A stretch of DNA of 64,000 nt from an uncultured Deefgea sp. (GTDB lineage: Bacteria > Pseudomonadota > Gammaproteobacteria > Burkholderiales > Chitinibacteraceae): positions 52,846-116,845 of the forward strand of contig NZ_CAMTIA010000005.1 in the NCBI RefSeq assembly GCF_947072475.1, in the 5' to 3' direction. Positions within the stretch are counted from its first letter, which is position 1. Each line of letters begins with the position of its first letter. This document shows, piece after piece, positions 5,894-14,889 of the stretch. The position numbers and the translations under genes are program-made. The notes under the pieces are model-generated. The model was not told where the DNA came from. It searched no databases and worked only from the letters and a program-made list of their open reading frames with translations.

Positions 5894-8635
5894 ATGATTT
5901 CAACTCTGCTTAAAAAAGTTTTCGGAAGCCGTAACGACCGTTTGCTCAAACAATACGGTGTCATCGTAAAGCAGATTAATGCGCTTGAGCCGCAGATGGT
6001 GGCTTTGTCGGATGAGGCGCTGCGCGCAAAAACGGATGAATTTAAGGCGCGTTTGGCAAAAGGCGAAACCTTAGATCAAATTCTGCCCGAAGCTTTTGCG
6101 GTGTGCCGAGAAGGTGCGAAGCGCAGTTTAGGTTTACGTCATTTTGATGTTCAGCTCATTGGTGGCTTGGTTCAGCATCAAGGCAAGATTTCCGAAATGC
6201 GTACCGGTGAAGGTAAAACGCTGGTCGCCACGTTGGCCGCGTATTTAAATGCATTGTCGGGCAAAGGCGTTCACGTGATTACCGTGAATGATTATTTGGC
6301 CAAGCGTGACCGCGATACGATGGCGAAGCTATTTGAATTTTTAGGCATGTCGTGTGGTGTTAATTTGGGCCAAATGGCGCATGAAGACAAAAAAGCCGCT
6401 TACGAATCTGATATCACTTACGGCACGAATAACGAATTTGGTTTTGATTATCTGCGCGACAATATGGTGTTTACACCGGCGGAGCGGGTGCAACGTGGTT
6501 TGAACTTTGCCATTGTCGATGAAGTGGATTCGATTTTGATCGACGAAGCGCGTACGCCGTTGATTATCTCGGGCCCAGCTGACGACAATACCGATTTGTA
6601 TTTGGCAATGAATGGCATTCCAGCACAATTGATCGCGCAAACGGCTGAAGACGGCGAAGGCGATTATTGGGTTGATGAAAAAGCCCATTCAGTGATGATG
6701 TCTGAATCTGGCCATGAGAAAGTCGAAGCGATTTTGGGCGAAATGGATTTATTGCCGGTTGGCGAAAGCTTGTATGGCGCCGCCAATATTAATTTAATTC
6801 ATCATTTGAATGCGGCATTGCGCGCTCACACCTTGTTTGTCAAAGACCAGCACTATGTGGTGATGGATGGCGATGTAATTATCGTTGACGAACATACTGG
6901 CCGTTTGATGTCGGGTCGTCGTTGGTCTGAAGGCTTGCATCAAGCCGTTGAAGCTAAAGAAGGCGTTGAAATCCAGCAAGAAAACCAAACGCTGGCCACC
7001 ATTACCTTACAAAATTACTTCCGTATGTACGCCAAGTTATCGGGTATGACCGGGACCGCTGATACTGAAGCGTATGAATTCCAGCAAATTTATGGTTTGG
7101 AAACCGTGATTATTCCAACCAATCGGGATATGTTGCGCGATGATCGACAAGATCAAGTATTTAAAACCGCGAATGAAAAATACAAAGCCATTATCACTGA
7201 TATTAAAGGCTGCGCCGAGCGCGGTCAGCCAACGTTGGTGGGTACCACATCGATTGAGCAATCGGAATTACTCTCGGGTATTTTAACTGCCGATGGCATT
7301 GCCCATAATGTGTTGAATGCCAAACACCATGCCAAAGAAGCGCAAATTGTCGCGCAAGCCGGTAGCTCAGGCCAAGTAACGATTGCCACCAATATGGCCG
7401 GTCGTGGTACTGATATTGTGCTCGGCGGTAGTATTGAGCGTGAAATCAAAGAAATCGAGCACGATGAATCACTCGATGCCGCAGCCAAAGTTGCGCAAAT
7501 TGCTGCTTTGAAAGCCGAATGGCAAATTAAACACGACGCCGTGCTAGCCGCAGGTGGTTTGCACATCATCGGTACCGAGCGCCATGATTCACGCCGTATC
7601 GATAATCAATTGCGCGGTCGTTCAGGTCGTCAGGGTGATCCAGGCTCAAGCCGTTTCTACTTGTCGCTCGAAGACACGCTATTGCGTATTTTTGCTGGTG
7701 ATCGCGTGGCCTACGTGATGGACAAGCTCAAAATGCCAGAAGGCGAGCCCATTGAAGCGGGGATGGTGTCGCGCGCCATTGAGTCAGCGCAACGTAAAGT
7801 CGAAGGCCGTAACTTCGATATGCGTAAACAATTGCTGGAATACGATGATGTATCCAATGAGCAACGTAAAGCCATTTATGGCCAACGTAATGAAATTCTA
7901 GAAAGCGAAGAAGTATCCGCAACGATTAACGCGATGCGCGATAGCGCGATTGCCGATATGTTTGATCAATATATTCCACCGAACTCGATGGATGAGTTGT
8001 GGGATGCGGCTGGTTTGCAAGCGGCCTTGGCTGAAATGCAAATCGAAGCGGATATCGCCGGCTGGGTGGCCAATGAAACCACCTTGACCATTGATGAGAT
8101 GAAAACGCGCGTCTTGGCCGCAGCAAAAACCGCTTACGATAGTAAAGTTGAACAAGCCGGTGAAACCAACTTCCGTCATTTTGAACGCTCGGTGTTGTTG
8201 CAGCACGTTGATCAGCAATGGCGCGATCATTTGTCCGCGCTGGATCATTTGCGTCAAGGGATTCATTTGCGCGGTTACGCACAAAAAAATCCGAAGCAAG
8301 AATACAAACGTGAAGCGTTTGAATTGTTCTCTAGCTTGCTCGATTCAATTAAGCGCAATGTGTTGAAAGTGATTATGACGGTGCAAATTCGTGGCCCAGA
8401 AGATGTGCCTGAAGTGCAGCAGCATGAAGTGCCAGAATCAGCGATGCAATTTTCGCACGAAGCATTAGAAGAAATTCTAGCCAGCGGCGACGAAGAACAA
8501 ATTCGCGAAGCTTTAATGGCGGCGATGCAAGAAGAGAGTGGGGTAAAAATCCAATTCTCAGGCGTTGGCCGTAATGATGCTTGCCCGTGTGGTTCAGGCA
8601 AAAAATACAAACATTGTCATGGCCAATTAGCTTAA
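5894..8635 (+). CDS. secA: Preprotein translocase ATPase SecA
   Basis: The 913-residue motor drives preproteins through SecYEG. Walker A is MRTGEGKT at residues 102-109; the DEAD-like Walker B is in [13 protein letters not shown] near 206; the second nucleotide-binding fold has [22 protein letters not shown] and [12 protein letters not shown]. The C-terminal zinc-binding tail [12 protein letters not shown] (binding SecB and phospholipid) is intact. Length is normal for Proteobacteria. It has its own 128-bp leader and a strong terminator. There is no secM between lpxC and secA as in enterics; lpxC lies far away. Confidence 0.98.
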   Translation: MISTLLKKVFGSRNDRLLKQYGVIVKQINALEPQMVALSDEALRAKTDEFKARLAKGETLDQILPEAFAVCREGAKRSLGLRHFDVQLIGGLVQHQGKISEMRTGEGKTLVATLAAYLNALSGKGVHVITVNDYLAKRDRDTMAKLFEFLGMSCGVNLGQMAHEDKKAAYESDITYGTNNEFGFDYLRDNMVFTPAERVQRGLNFAIVDEVDSILIDEARTPLIISGPADDNTDLYLAMNGIPAQLIAQTAEDGEGDYWVDEKAHSVMMSESGHEKVEAILGEMDLLPVGESLYGAANINLIHHLNAALRAHTLFVKDQHYVVMDGDVIIVDEHTGRLMSGRRWSEGLHQAVEAKEGVEIQQENQTLATITLQNYFRMYAKLSGMTGTADTEAYEFQQIYGLETVIIPTNRDMLRDDRQDQVFKTANEKYKAIITDIKGCAERGQPTLVGTTSIEQSELLSGILTADGIAHNVLNAKHHAKEAQIVAQAGSSGQVTIATNMAGRGTDIVLGGSIEREIKEIEHDESLDAAAKVAQIAALKAEWQIKHDAVLAAGGLHIIGTERHDSRRIDNQLRGRSGRQGDPGSSRFYLSLEDTLLRIFAGDRVAYVMDKLKMPEGEPIEAGMVSRAIESAQRKVEGRNFDMRKQLLEYDDVSNEQRKAIYGQRNEILESEEVSATINAMRDSAIADMFDQYIPPNSMDELWDAAGLQAALAEMQIEADIAGWVANETTLTIDEMKTRVLAAAKTAYDSKVEQAGETNFRHFERSVLLQHVDQQWRDHLSALDHLRQGIHLRGYAQKNPKQEYKREAFELFSSLLDSIKRNVLKVIMTVQIRGPEDVPEVQQHEVPESAMQFSHEALEEILASGDEEQIREALMAAMQEESGVKIQFSGVGRNDACPCGSGKKYKHCHGQLA

Positions 8636-8645
8636 GCCATTGATG

Positions 8646-8679
8646 TAAAAAATCCCGCGTTTATCGCGGGATTTTTTTT
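8646..8679 (+). terminator. Intrinsic terminator of secA
   Basis: AATCCCGCG (8651-8659) and CGCGGGATT (8665-8673) form a nine-pair stem with a five-base loop, followed by a T-run. It begins about 16 bases after the secA stop. Confidence 0.9.
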
Positions 8680-8821
8680 GCGCTAAAAATCTGTATTTAA
8701 ATTGGATTAAATATTCGGGATTAAAAATAAAAATTGACCTTGCGAAAGTGGTCGTTTTTAATCGCCGTGGTATTTATATTGCATGTTTTAGTATGGGTCT
8801 GGATTTAGTGCGGAATCTTGT

Positions 8822-8877
8822 TCAATTTATCCACCCAAACTCATCGAACGTCGCCACCGAGCTTACCAATTTAGCCA
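8822..8877. repeat. Left inverted repeat flanking the AT-rich gene
   Basis: TCAATTTATCCACCC at 8822-8836 is followed 15 bases later by CGCCACC (8852-8858) and then AATTTA-CCA (8868-8877). The reverse complement of 10334-10390 has the same three blocks in the same order, with the same 15-base spacing between the first two. This argues for common origin and not chance. Confidence 0.6.
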
Positions 8878-8963
8878 CAGCCAAACTTGGATTGCAGCCC
8901 ACTTTGATTTACGGGTTTAAACTCTACGACAGGCAGCAGTCTGCCATAAGCGGAAATTGAATT

Positions 8964-9038
8964 GTAGGTTGGCGCTGAGCTTGCGAAGCCCAACAATCGC
9001 GGTAAACGTTGGGCTGCATTTCATTTAGCCCAACCTAC
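8964..9038. repeat. Palindromic intergenic repeat (GTAGGTTGG...CCAACCTAC type)
   Basis: GTAGGTTGG at 8964-8972 pairs with CCAACCTAC at 9030-9038. A nested pair, GCTTGCGAAGCCCAAC and GTTGGGCT, lies within. The sequence GTTGGGCT..AGCCCAACCTAC is a familiar intergenic palindrome in many proteobacterial genomes, usually a non-autonomous REP/MITE-like element. It ends about 50 bases before the AT-rich gene. Confidence 0.65.
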
Positions 9039-9087
9039 GCACTAATAAAAAATAACCAATAATTATTTACAGCTATAGAGATGGAAA

Positions 9088-10077
9088 ATGAGTGACTCAG
9101 AAAGTGTTTCAATTAATCTTACAGCACTAGAAAATTTATATGGAAGCCAAGAGTACTCTGTAGAGTTGAGTGTTACAAACATATCAGGAAAACCAATTTC
9201 TAACCTACAAGTAGCAAACACCCTTTCGGCTGGTAGAGAGCTTGTTTTAAGTGACATTCTTAACGCCTCTAATTTGAATGAGTTAGAAGACAAAAAAAGA
9301 ACACTTATAAAAGAGCTTGAAAGCGCAGTGGAAAGCGCTTATGGCCGACATCGAAGAAAAAACCAAAAAATTTCTGAAGTAATAGCTCTGTCTATAGTTG
9401 AAGCTGTCGACTTTTATGCCTCAATTTTTTCAAAGCGACGGTTTCAAGCAACAACTCCATATTGGGCTGAGGAAGCTTTTAAAATTGATGAGTGGGAGGA
9501 TGTTGAGAGGCTTGAGGAAGAGGTAATTAGTTTAGTAACAGATGATTCATTTTTAGTAAAAGCATACGCAATTAATAAAGGAAAATTAAGAAGAGTATTG
9601 GCAAAGCTAGAAGAAGAACAGGTCAAAGCATTCTCTAGAGGCACTTCACTTCCTGTTGGAAGTACAATTACATTTCCTTTTTCCTTCCGAGCGCCTCATC
9701 TTCTTCGTCAGAAAAGTATGGATTTGTCATTCAAGATTTCATATAAGGTTGATGATGATGCAATTCATGTTCGTTCAAAAACAACAAGAACTTCATTTTA
9801 TCCTTCAGGTTTTGCTGTCCCAACAGGGGGAATGCTAGGAGCAGTACTAGGCTATGCAATTAAAAACACATTGATTTCAGAAAAAGTATTATCAATGGAT
9901 TGGAAGATTTTTTCAGGTAGTATAATTTTAGGTTTGGTTATTAGTCTAATTGCGGCTCGAAAGCCAGATTCATCTCAAGCAATAACAGTTGAAGACTTCA
10001 CTGGCGGCCTCATAATAGGAGCTTTAGCAGGACTCTATTCAACGAATATTTTGACAAAATTAGAGGGATTGATTTAA
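9088..10077 (+). CDS. Unknown protein with predicted beta-sandwich, helical insert and C-terminal membrane helices (AT-rich, likely acquired)
   Basis: I do not recognise this 329-residue protein. Residues 1-55 read as beta strands of an Ig/CARDB-like fold (YSVELSVTNISGKPISNLQV). Residues 60-200 are helical and charged (LEDKKRTLIKELESAVESAY; EWEDVERLEEEVISLV). Beta strands resume at 205-245 (GSTITFPFSFRAP; MDLSFKISYKVDDD), suggesting one sandwich split by a helical insert. Three Gly-rich hydrophobic segments follow at about 250-270, 278-296 and 306-325. Base use is far more AT-rich than its neighbours, with many AAA, AGA and TTA codons, and repeats flank it. I infer horizontal acquisition. No signal peptide is seen. 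No function is proposed. Confidence 0.6.
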   Translation: MSDSESVSINLTALENLYGSQEYSVELSVTNISGKPISNLQVANTLSAGRELVLSDILNASNLNELEDKKRTLIKELESAVESAYGRHRRKNQKISEVIALSIVEAVDFYASIFSKRRFQATTPYWAEEAFKIDEWEDVERLEEEVISLVTDDSFLVKAYAINKGKLRRVLAKLEEEQVKAFSRGTSLPVGSTITFPFSFRAPHLLRQKSMDLSFKISYKVDDDAIHVRSKTTRTSFYPSGFAVPTGGMLGAVLGYAIKNTLISEKVLSMDWKIFSGSIILGLVISLIAARKPDSSQAITVEDFTGGLIIGALAGLYSTNILTKLEGLI

Positions 10078-10427
10078 ACCATCTTAAAAACGTCCTTCCA
10101 ACATAATTATGTTACTTCTAGCTTAATATCAGATAGTTTTTATGAGAAAATTTTTCAATAAAATTATTATCTAAAATAGAGCACTGAGCTTAGCGTTATA
10201 TATTATATGAGGGCATTAATAATGCATCCCCATTATTAACCGGCCACTGAACGGCAGCCCACTTTCGTTCCTGCCACTCGTGACGAATCCGGCTGAGCGT
10301 CTGCAACGGGTCGGGTGCTGCCGCTCAACTCACTGGATAAATTCGTGAGCGTGGGTGGCGGTATCCAATAAGAACGGGTGGATAAATTGATAAGAATCTG
10401 CATTTAGAAATCGACAAAGGTAAATGA
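10078..10427. other. Intergenic region right of the AT-rich gene
   Basis: The first 130 bases are AT-rich like the preceding gene and hold no clear terminator. The composition changes abruptly near 10235 to GC-rich sequence, which contains the right inverted repeat (10334-10390). No gene is supported. The LysE gene begins directly after the repeat. Confidence 0.5.
10334..10390. repeat. Right inverted repeat flanking the AT-rich gene
   Basis: Read on the minus strand, this gives TCAATTTATCCACCC, then 15 bases, CGCCACC, and AATTTATCCA, matching 8822-8877 block by block. With the left copy it brackets about 1.57 kb containing one gene. No target-site duplication or transposase is visible. Confidence 0.6.
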
Positions 10428-11063
10428 ATGTTTGGTATTCATGATTTAGGCTTGTTTATGATTTCGGGTTTATTGCTCAATATGGCACCGGGCCCTGATT
10501 CATTATTAATCGTCACGCGTAGTGCGGCGCAAGGCTGGCGCGCAGGCTCAGCTGCAGCATTGGGAATTGGTAGCGGTACGCTGATGCATATTATTGCGGC
10601 GGCTTTAGGTTTATCTGCAATTTTAGCGACTTCGGCCACTGCATTTTCAATTGTGAAATATATCGGTGCGATTTATTTGTTGTATATCGGCGTTGGTTTA
10701 TTGCTGAGTAAAACTGCGGCAGTGACAGCTGTTGTTGATGAAACTTTAGCGCCGTTATCATTACGGCGGATTTATGTGCAGGGCTTGTTGACGAATTTAT
10801 TTAACCCTAAAGTCGCGATTTTCTTTTTGGCTTTTGTTCCGCAATTTATTAGCCCGCAAGCGGAAAATAAAGCCCTCGCCTTTATTATTTTGGGTTGTAT
10901 TTTTAATTTAAATGGCATGCTGTGGTGCCATTTGCTTGCCGTAACCTCGGCCATGGCCAGTCAGCGTTTGCAAGCGAGCCGCGCAGTGAGTCAATGGTTA
11001 AATCGACTCATCGGTGCGCTATTTATTTCATTTGGGATTAAATTGGCCTTGGTTGACCGTTGA
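10428..11063 (+). CDS. LysE/RhtB family amino-acid exporter
   Basis: This is a 211-residue inner-membrane protein of the LysE superfamily, which exports amino acids or related compounds. The signature LNMAPGPDSLLIVTRSAAQG lies at residues 17-36, and GLLTNLFNPKVAIFFLAFVPQFI at about 119-141. About six hydrophobic segments are present and the length is typical. The substrate cannot be predicted. The ATG at 10428 has AAAGG 8 bases upstream. It is a single-gene unit running into the convergent acyltransferase gene. Confidence 0.9.
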   Translation: MFGIHDLGLFMISGLLLNMAPGPDSLLIVTRSAAQGWRAGSAAALGIGSGTLMHIIAAALGLSAILATSATAFSIVKYIGAIYLLYIGVGLLLSKTAAVTAVVDETLAPLSLRRIYVQGLLTNLFNPKVAIFFLAFVPQFISPQAENKALAFIILGCIFNLNGMLWCHLLAVTSAMASQRLQASRAVSQWLNRLIGALFISFGIKLALVDR

Positions 11064-11093
11064 TGCGTTTTTGTTGGGTGTATCGCGGCAGAC

Positions 11094-11954
11094 CTAATAA
11101 AAACTCGCCTCGCCCTCAGGCCGGGTTTTAAAGCGCCGATGTAACCAATAATATTGGCTAGGGTGTTCGCGGGCGATGTCTTCGATAAATTGATTCATTC
11201 GCGTGGTGTCGGCGAGCATATCGCCGCTCGGGAAGTTCTCCCAAGCTGGGTAGTAGCGTGAGACCATATGGCCTTTGGCGATGGTGGTGATGACCGGTAC
11301 GACAGCGGCATCGGTCATTTCGGCGAGTTTACCTAGCATTGGCAAGGTGGCGGTGGGGATGCCAAAGAACGGTGCAAAAATCGATTGCTGCGGCCCCATA
11401 TCTTGGTCGGGCAGATAATAAAACGGCAGTTTTGATTTTAAAGTGCGAACAATCGAACGGATGCCGGCGCTACGTTTAATCAGTTGCGGATTATTGTAGC
11501 GTGAACGGATTTTAAGACTGATTTCATGAAACACACCGCGCTGCTCGGCGTACATGCTACTGCCTTGATGATCCATGATAAAACCCATACCGCCAAAATC
11601 GAGCCCTAAAAAATGCGGGACCAACATAATGATCGGCCGATCTTGAACTGCAGTGAAGTTTTCAAAGCCTTCGATATGTATCAGTCTGCGTAGCCTGTTT
11701 TTACTGCCGTGTAGCAAGATACTGTAGCCCAGTAATGTGCTGGTCATTTGAATAAAATGTTGGCGCAGCACGGCGCGGCGTTGGTTTTCTGTCCATTCCG
11801 GAAAACATAGCCGCAAATTGATGAGGCCCACTTTGCGCCGACCACTAACGACGAAAAAGAGTAGCGATCCCAATGGAATCGCAATCCATTGCATTACACG
11901 AAATGGCAGTAAATGCAGTAGCCAAAGCAGTGCGATGGTGAGTTTAAGTTTCAT
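11094..11954 (-). CDS. LpxL/HtrB-type lysophospholipid (lipid A) acyltransferase, copy 2 of pair
   Basis: This 286-residue membrane-bound enzyme of the LpxL/LpxM/HtrB family adds a secondary acyl chain to lipid A. The catalytic H-X4-D motif is HFLGLD within PIIMLVPHFLGLDFGG. Further conserved blocks are YLPDQDMGPQQSIFAPFFG and QYYWLHRRFKTRPEG. A hydrophobic anchor lies near the start. The ATG at 11954 is preferred to one at 12005: CGGAG lies just upstream and the protein then starts as MKLKLTIALL, normal for the family. It follows a paralogue on the same strand, 130 bp apart. Which chain each adds is not known. Confidence 0.88.
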   Translation of the reverse strand: MKLKLTIALLWLLHLLPFRVMQWIAIPLGSLLFFVVSGRRKVGLINLRLCFPEWTENQRRAVLRQHFIQMTSTLLGYSILLHGSKNRLRRLIHIEGFENFTAVQDRPIIMLVPHFLGLDFGGMGFIMDHQGSSMYAEQRGVFHEISLKIRSRYNNPQLIKRSAGIRSIVRTLKSKLPFYYLPDQDMGPQQSIFAPFFGIPTATLPMLGKLAEMTDAAVVPVITTIAKGHMVSRYYPAWENFPSGDMLADTTRMNQFIEDIAREHPSQYYWLHRRFKTRPEGEASFY

Positions 11955-12083
11955 ACTGACTCCGAGCAGCGCGTAGACAAAGTCGCGCTGAAAAATACGC
12001 TCCATCCCAAGCCGTTATTACCTGTGAGCGGCGATCGCGGCGGTGCTGATGCGTTATTTGGGATGGATTTAGATAAGTGCAAG

Positions 12084-12959
12084 TTACGCGGCATCGGGCG
12101 GCAAAGGAGCGCCCGCTGGGTGTTTGTAGCGACTGTAACTCCAGAAATATTGCGCTGGCACTTGGCGGATCAAGTCTTCCAGATTTTGGTTGAGGACGGT
12201 GGCGTCATGTTCAGTGTCACCATTGAGCTCGCCAACAAACGGTTGCACATGAAAACGATAGCCTTTGCCAATCCCTAGTCGCTCGACATAACACGGCAAA
12301 ATAATGGCGTTGCTCGATTTTACTAATTTAGACAATAAGGTCATGGTGTAAGCAGGGCGACCAAAAAAAGGTGCCCAAACGCCTTCACCACCGCCGGGGG
12401 CTTGATCGGGCAGTAAATAAGCCACACCCCCTTGCTTGAGGGTTTTAAGCAACACGCGCACCCCAGAGGCATTGGCCGGTGCAGGTTCGGCACCACTGCG
12501 CGAGCGCGAGTAAATCATCAATGGTTCAAGATAAGCTTGTTTAGGTGGACGGTATAGCGGCGCAAGCTTTTTAGGAATTAAGCCAGCGACACATACCCCA
12601 ACCATTTCTAGGGCACCTAAATGCGGAGAAACAAAAATAATCGGTCGCTCGGTTTTGAGTGCCGCTTCGACATGTTCCCAACCGGTTTTTTCGTGCACCA
12701 GCGCCAAAAGTTCAGGGATCGGCCGCATCCAGTGCGCCAACAGCTCGGTGGCGGCGATGCCGTGCTCAGGAATACTTGAGCGAAGTAATCGGGTATAATC
12801 CATACTATTTTTCGCAATCGCACTTTGAGTGAGGTTGCTACGCAGGACTTTGCGATGATGGGCACTGCCCCACCAGACAAGCCAGCCGAGCAACCAACCC
12901 AGCGCTTGTAGTAAGGGCAGCGGCAATTTAGCCAATAATTTGCAGAACGTAAGCAGCAT
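12084..12959 (-). CDS. LpxL/HtrB-type lysophospholipid (lipid A) acyltransferase, copy 1 of pair
   Basis: This is a 291-residue paralogue of the next gene with the same fold. Its motif is HLGALE, the H-X4-E form found in E. coli LpxL, within PIIFVSPHLGALEMVG. YLLPDQAPGGGEGVWAPFFG and QYFWSYSRYKHP complete the family pattern. An N-terminal hydrophobic anchor spans about residues 10-32. The gene is divergent from metK with 83 bp between, and the tandem pair next to metK is a common betaproteobacterial arrangement. The two enzymes probably act one after the other on lipid A, whose earlier step LpxC is also encoded here. Confidence 0.88.
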   Translation of the reverse strand: MLLTFCKLLAKLPLPLLQALGWLLGWLVWWGSAHHRKVLRSNLTQSAIAKNSMDYTRLLRSSIPEHGIAATELLAHWMRPIPELLALVHEKTGWEHVEAALKTERPIIFVSPHLGALEMVGVCVAGLIPKKLAPLYRPPKQAYLEPLMIYSRSRSGAEPAPANASGVRVLLKTLKQGGVAYLLPDQAPGGGEGVWAPFFGRPAYTMTLLSKLVKSSNAIILPCYVERLGIGKGYRFHVQPFVGELNGDTEHDATVLNQNLEDLIRQVPAQYFWSYSRYKHPAGAPLPPDAA

Positions 12960-13042
12960 AATTCGATGAAAACTGTGATTTAAGGCCTGATTGTAGCTGC
13001 GATTGGCTCATTTGGGGTCATGTAACCGAGGGTAATACACGA

Positions 13043-14215
13043 ATGAAAGACTTTTTATTTACTTCTGAATCTGTTTCAGAAGGCCATCCTGATAAAGTTG
13101 CCGATCAAATTTCGGATGCAATCTTGGATGCCATTTTCACCCAAGACAAATATGCCCGCGTTGCGGCAGAGACTTTAGTCAATACCGGTTTAGTGGTTTT
13201 GGCGGGTGAAATCACCACGCATGCCAATGTCGATTACATCCAAATCGCGCGCGATACCATTAAGCGTATTGGTTATGATCATTCGGACATCGGTTTTGAC
13301 TACAAAACATGTGCTGTTTTGGTGGCCTACGATAAGCAATCTCCAGACATTGCCCAAGGTGTGAATGAAGGCGAAGGCCTTGATTTAGACATGGGCGCTG
13401 GTGACCAAGGCTTGATGTTTGGTTATGCGTGCGATGAAACGGCACAATTGATGCCAGCGCCAATTTATTACGCGCATCGTTTGATGCAGCGCCAAGCTGA
13501 ATTGCGTAAAGATGGCCGTTTGCCATGGTTGCGCCCGGATGCGAAATCGCAAGTGACGCTGCGTTACGATGGCGAAACCGGCAAAGTGAAAGAAGTCGAT
13601 ACTATCGTATTGTCGACGCAACATCATCCAGATGTATCGCACGCGCAATTGAGCGAAGCGGTGATTGAAGAAATCATCAAACCAGTGATGCCAAAAGAAT
13701 GGCTAACGGCCAATACCAAATTTTTGGTGAACCCTACAGGTCGTTTTGTGATTGGCGGCCCAATGGGCGATTGTGGTTTGACCGGTCGTAAGATTATTGT
13801 CGACACCTACGGTGGCGCTGCGCCGCACGGTGGTGGTGCTTTCTCGGGTAAAGACCCAAGTAAAGTGGATCGTTCGGCCGCTTATGCCATGCGCTATGTG
13901 GCAAAAAACATCGTAGCTGCTGGCATTGCCAAGCAATGCTTGGTGCAAGTGTCATACGCCATCGGCGTGGCGCAACCAGTGTCGATCATGGTTGATACTT
14001 GGGATACCGGTGTGATTCCAAACGATCAAATCGTCGACATTATCAAAGAAAACTTTGATTTGCGTCCGAAAGGCATTATCAAAATGCTCGATTTGCTGCG
14101 CCCAATCTATAGTCGCACTGCGGCATATGGCCATTTTGGTCGTGACGAACCTGATTTTTCTTGGGAACGTACTGATAAGGTCGAACAGCTCAAAGCGGCA
14201 GCTGGCTTAAAGTGA
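13043..14215 (+). CDS. metK: S-adenosylmethionine synthetase
   Basis: This 390-residue enzyme makes SAM from methionine and ATP. Conserved segments include [20 protein letters not shown] at the N-terminus (ATP binding), [12 protein letters not shown] near residue 117, [20 protein letters not shown] near 234 and [19 protein letters not shown] near 262. The length is typical of bacterial MetK. It has a ribosome site (GAGGG) upstream and a terminator close behind. ahcY, which recycles the product S-adenosylhomocysteine, follows after one small gene, so the SAM cycle is encoded together. Confidence 0.98.
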   Translation: MKDFLFTSESVSEGHPDKVADQISDAILDAIFTQDKYARVAAETLVNTGLVVLAGEITTHANVDYIQIARDTIKRIGYDHSDIGFDYKTCAVLVAYDKQSPDIAQGVNEGEGLDLDMGAGDQGLMFGYACDETAQLMPAPIYYAHRLMQRQAELRKDGRLPWLRPDAKSQVTLRYDGETGKVKEVDTIVLSTQHHPDVSHAQLSEAVIEEIIKPVMPKEWLTANTKFLVNPTGRFVIGGPMGDCGLTGRKIIVDTYGGAAPHGGGAFSGKDPSKVDRSAAYAMRYVAKNIVAAGIAKQCLVQVSYAIGVAQPVSIMVDTWDTGVIPNDQIVDIIKENFDLRPKGIIKMLDLLRPIYSRTAAYGHFGRDEPDFSWERTDKVEQLKAAAGLK

Positions 14216-14220
14216 TACAA

Positions 14221-14272
14221 AGAGGAATTCGCACTCTGCCCATTGGGGCGAGTGCGGCGTCCTCTTTTTTTT
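14221..14272 (+). terminator. Intrinsic terminator after metK
   Basis: AGAGGAATTCGCACT (14221-14235) pairs imperfectly with AGTGCGGCGTCCTCT (14251-14265) and is followed by T7. It lies between metK and the next small gene; part of it overlaps that gene's leader. Confidence 0.75.
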
Positions 14273-14287
14273 GCTTGGAGTTTAGCG

Positions 14288-14695
14288 ATGACCGTTATTG
14301 CGCGTTTAGTTCGTCCTGCTGAGTTAGCTGCTGTTAAAGCGTATGTCGATACCGCCCGACTGGGTGAGCCAAGCTTGGCTGATTTATTAGTTGTGGCTGA
14401 AAACGACGGTTGTTATGTCGGATTAGTTCGCTTAAGCCACGAGCGTGGCGAGTTAATATTACATGGCTTACAAGCCGATCATCCCGAAGCCCCTGCATTA
14501 TTAATGCAAGATGCTTCTCGCTGGATTGCCCATCAAGCTTGCTGGGCACTGGCGCAAGCGGTGGATACCGCCCTCTTGGCTGAGCATGGTTTTATCGAGC
14601 CCAGCATCACCTGCCCTGAATTTCTGCTAGAACTAAAAGCAAGTCGCGAAACTGGCGATTGTGCATTGCAAATCTTACATAGAGCTGCAAAATAG
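14288..14695 (+). CDS. Hypothetical protein, possibly a reduced acetyltransferase-like fold
   Basis: This is a 135-residue soluble protein that I cannot place. It reads like the front of a GNAT fold: TVIARLVRPAELAAVKAYVDTARLG, then VVAENDGCYVGLVRLSHERGELILHGLQADHP, matching strands 1-4. The acetyl-CoA loop is not recognisable, so enzymatic activity is doubtful. The ATG at 14288 is chosen because the region before it is the metK terminator; TTGGAG lies about 10 bases upstream. It sits between metK and ahcY. Confidence 0.6.
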   Translation: MTVIARLVRPAELAAVKAYVDTARLGEPSLADLLVVAENDGCYVGLVRLSHERGELILHGLQADHPEAPALLMQDASRWIAHQACWALAQAVDTALLAEHGFIEPSITCPEFLLELKASRETGDCALQILHRAAK

Positions 14696-14809
14696 TCTGG
14701 TGTTTCTACTGCCATCTCGCCTTCATACCTGCTGTTATTTGGGTGTACCCATTCACCTAAGCAGGTCGGTTGTCGGTTTTTCGGCGGCTGCAGCTTGACG
14801 TACTGTAAT

Positions 14810-14856
14810 GGTATAGCCATGTAGGTCTTTATTCATAAAGGCTGCATAGCTATACC
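14810..14856 (+). promoter_or_regulatory. 47-bp dyad in front of ahcY (operator or leader hairpin)
   Basis: GGTATAGCCATGTAG (14810-14824) and CTGCATAGCTATACC (14842-14856) are near-perfect inverted arms with two differences. CTTTAT/ATAAAG pairs again inside. The dyad ends 33 bases before the ahcY ATG and has no T-run, so it is not a terminator. A TTGACG -35-like hexamer begins just before it, near 14795. It could be an operator for a regulator sensing SAH or methionine, or an mRNA leader hairpin. It does not match the SAH riboswitch consensus as I know it. Confidence 0.5.
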
Positions 14857-14889
14857 TTGGATTTGCTTTTATTTCTAAAAGGAAAACCA

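Larger units (their letters stand above)
8680..9087. other. Repeat-containing intergenic region left of the AT-rich gene
   Basis: No gene is supported in this interval of about 400 bases; a 70-codon open frame from 8748 lacks a ribosome site and has no recognisable product. It contains the left copy of an inverted repeat (8822-8877) whose partner is at 10334-10390, and a separate palindromic repeat (8964-9038). A short GCAGCCCACTTT (near 8893) also recurs in direct orientation near 10254. Confidence 0.5.

Noticed and set aside
8748..8960. A 70-codon open frame on the plus strand after secA
   Set aside because: It has no ribosome site, lies across the left inverted repeat and shows no family resemblance; best read as repeat sequence.
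14700..14889. SAH riboswitch upstream of ahcY
   Set aside because: Stems are present, including a 47-bp dyad and an ACCTGCT/AGCAGGT pair, but the conserved SAH riboswitch core as I know it is not recognisable.
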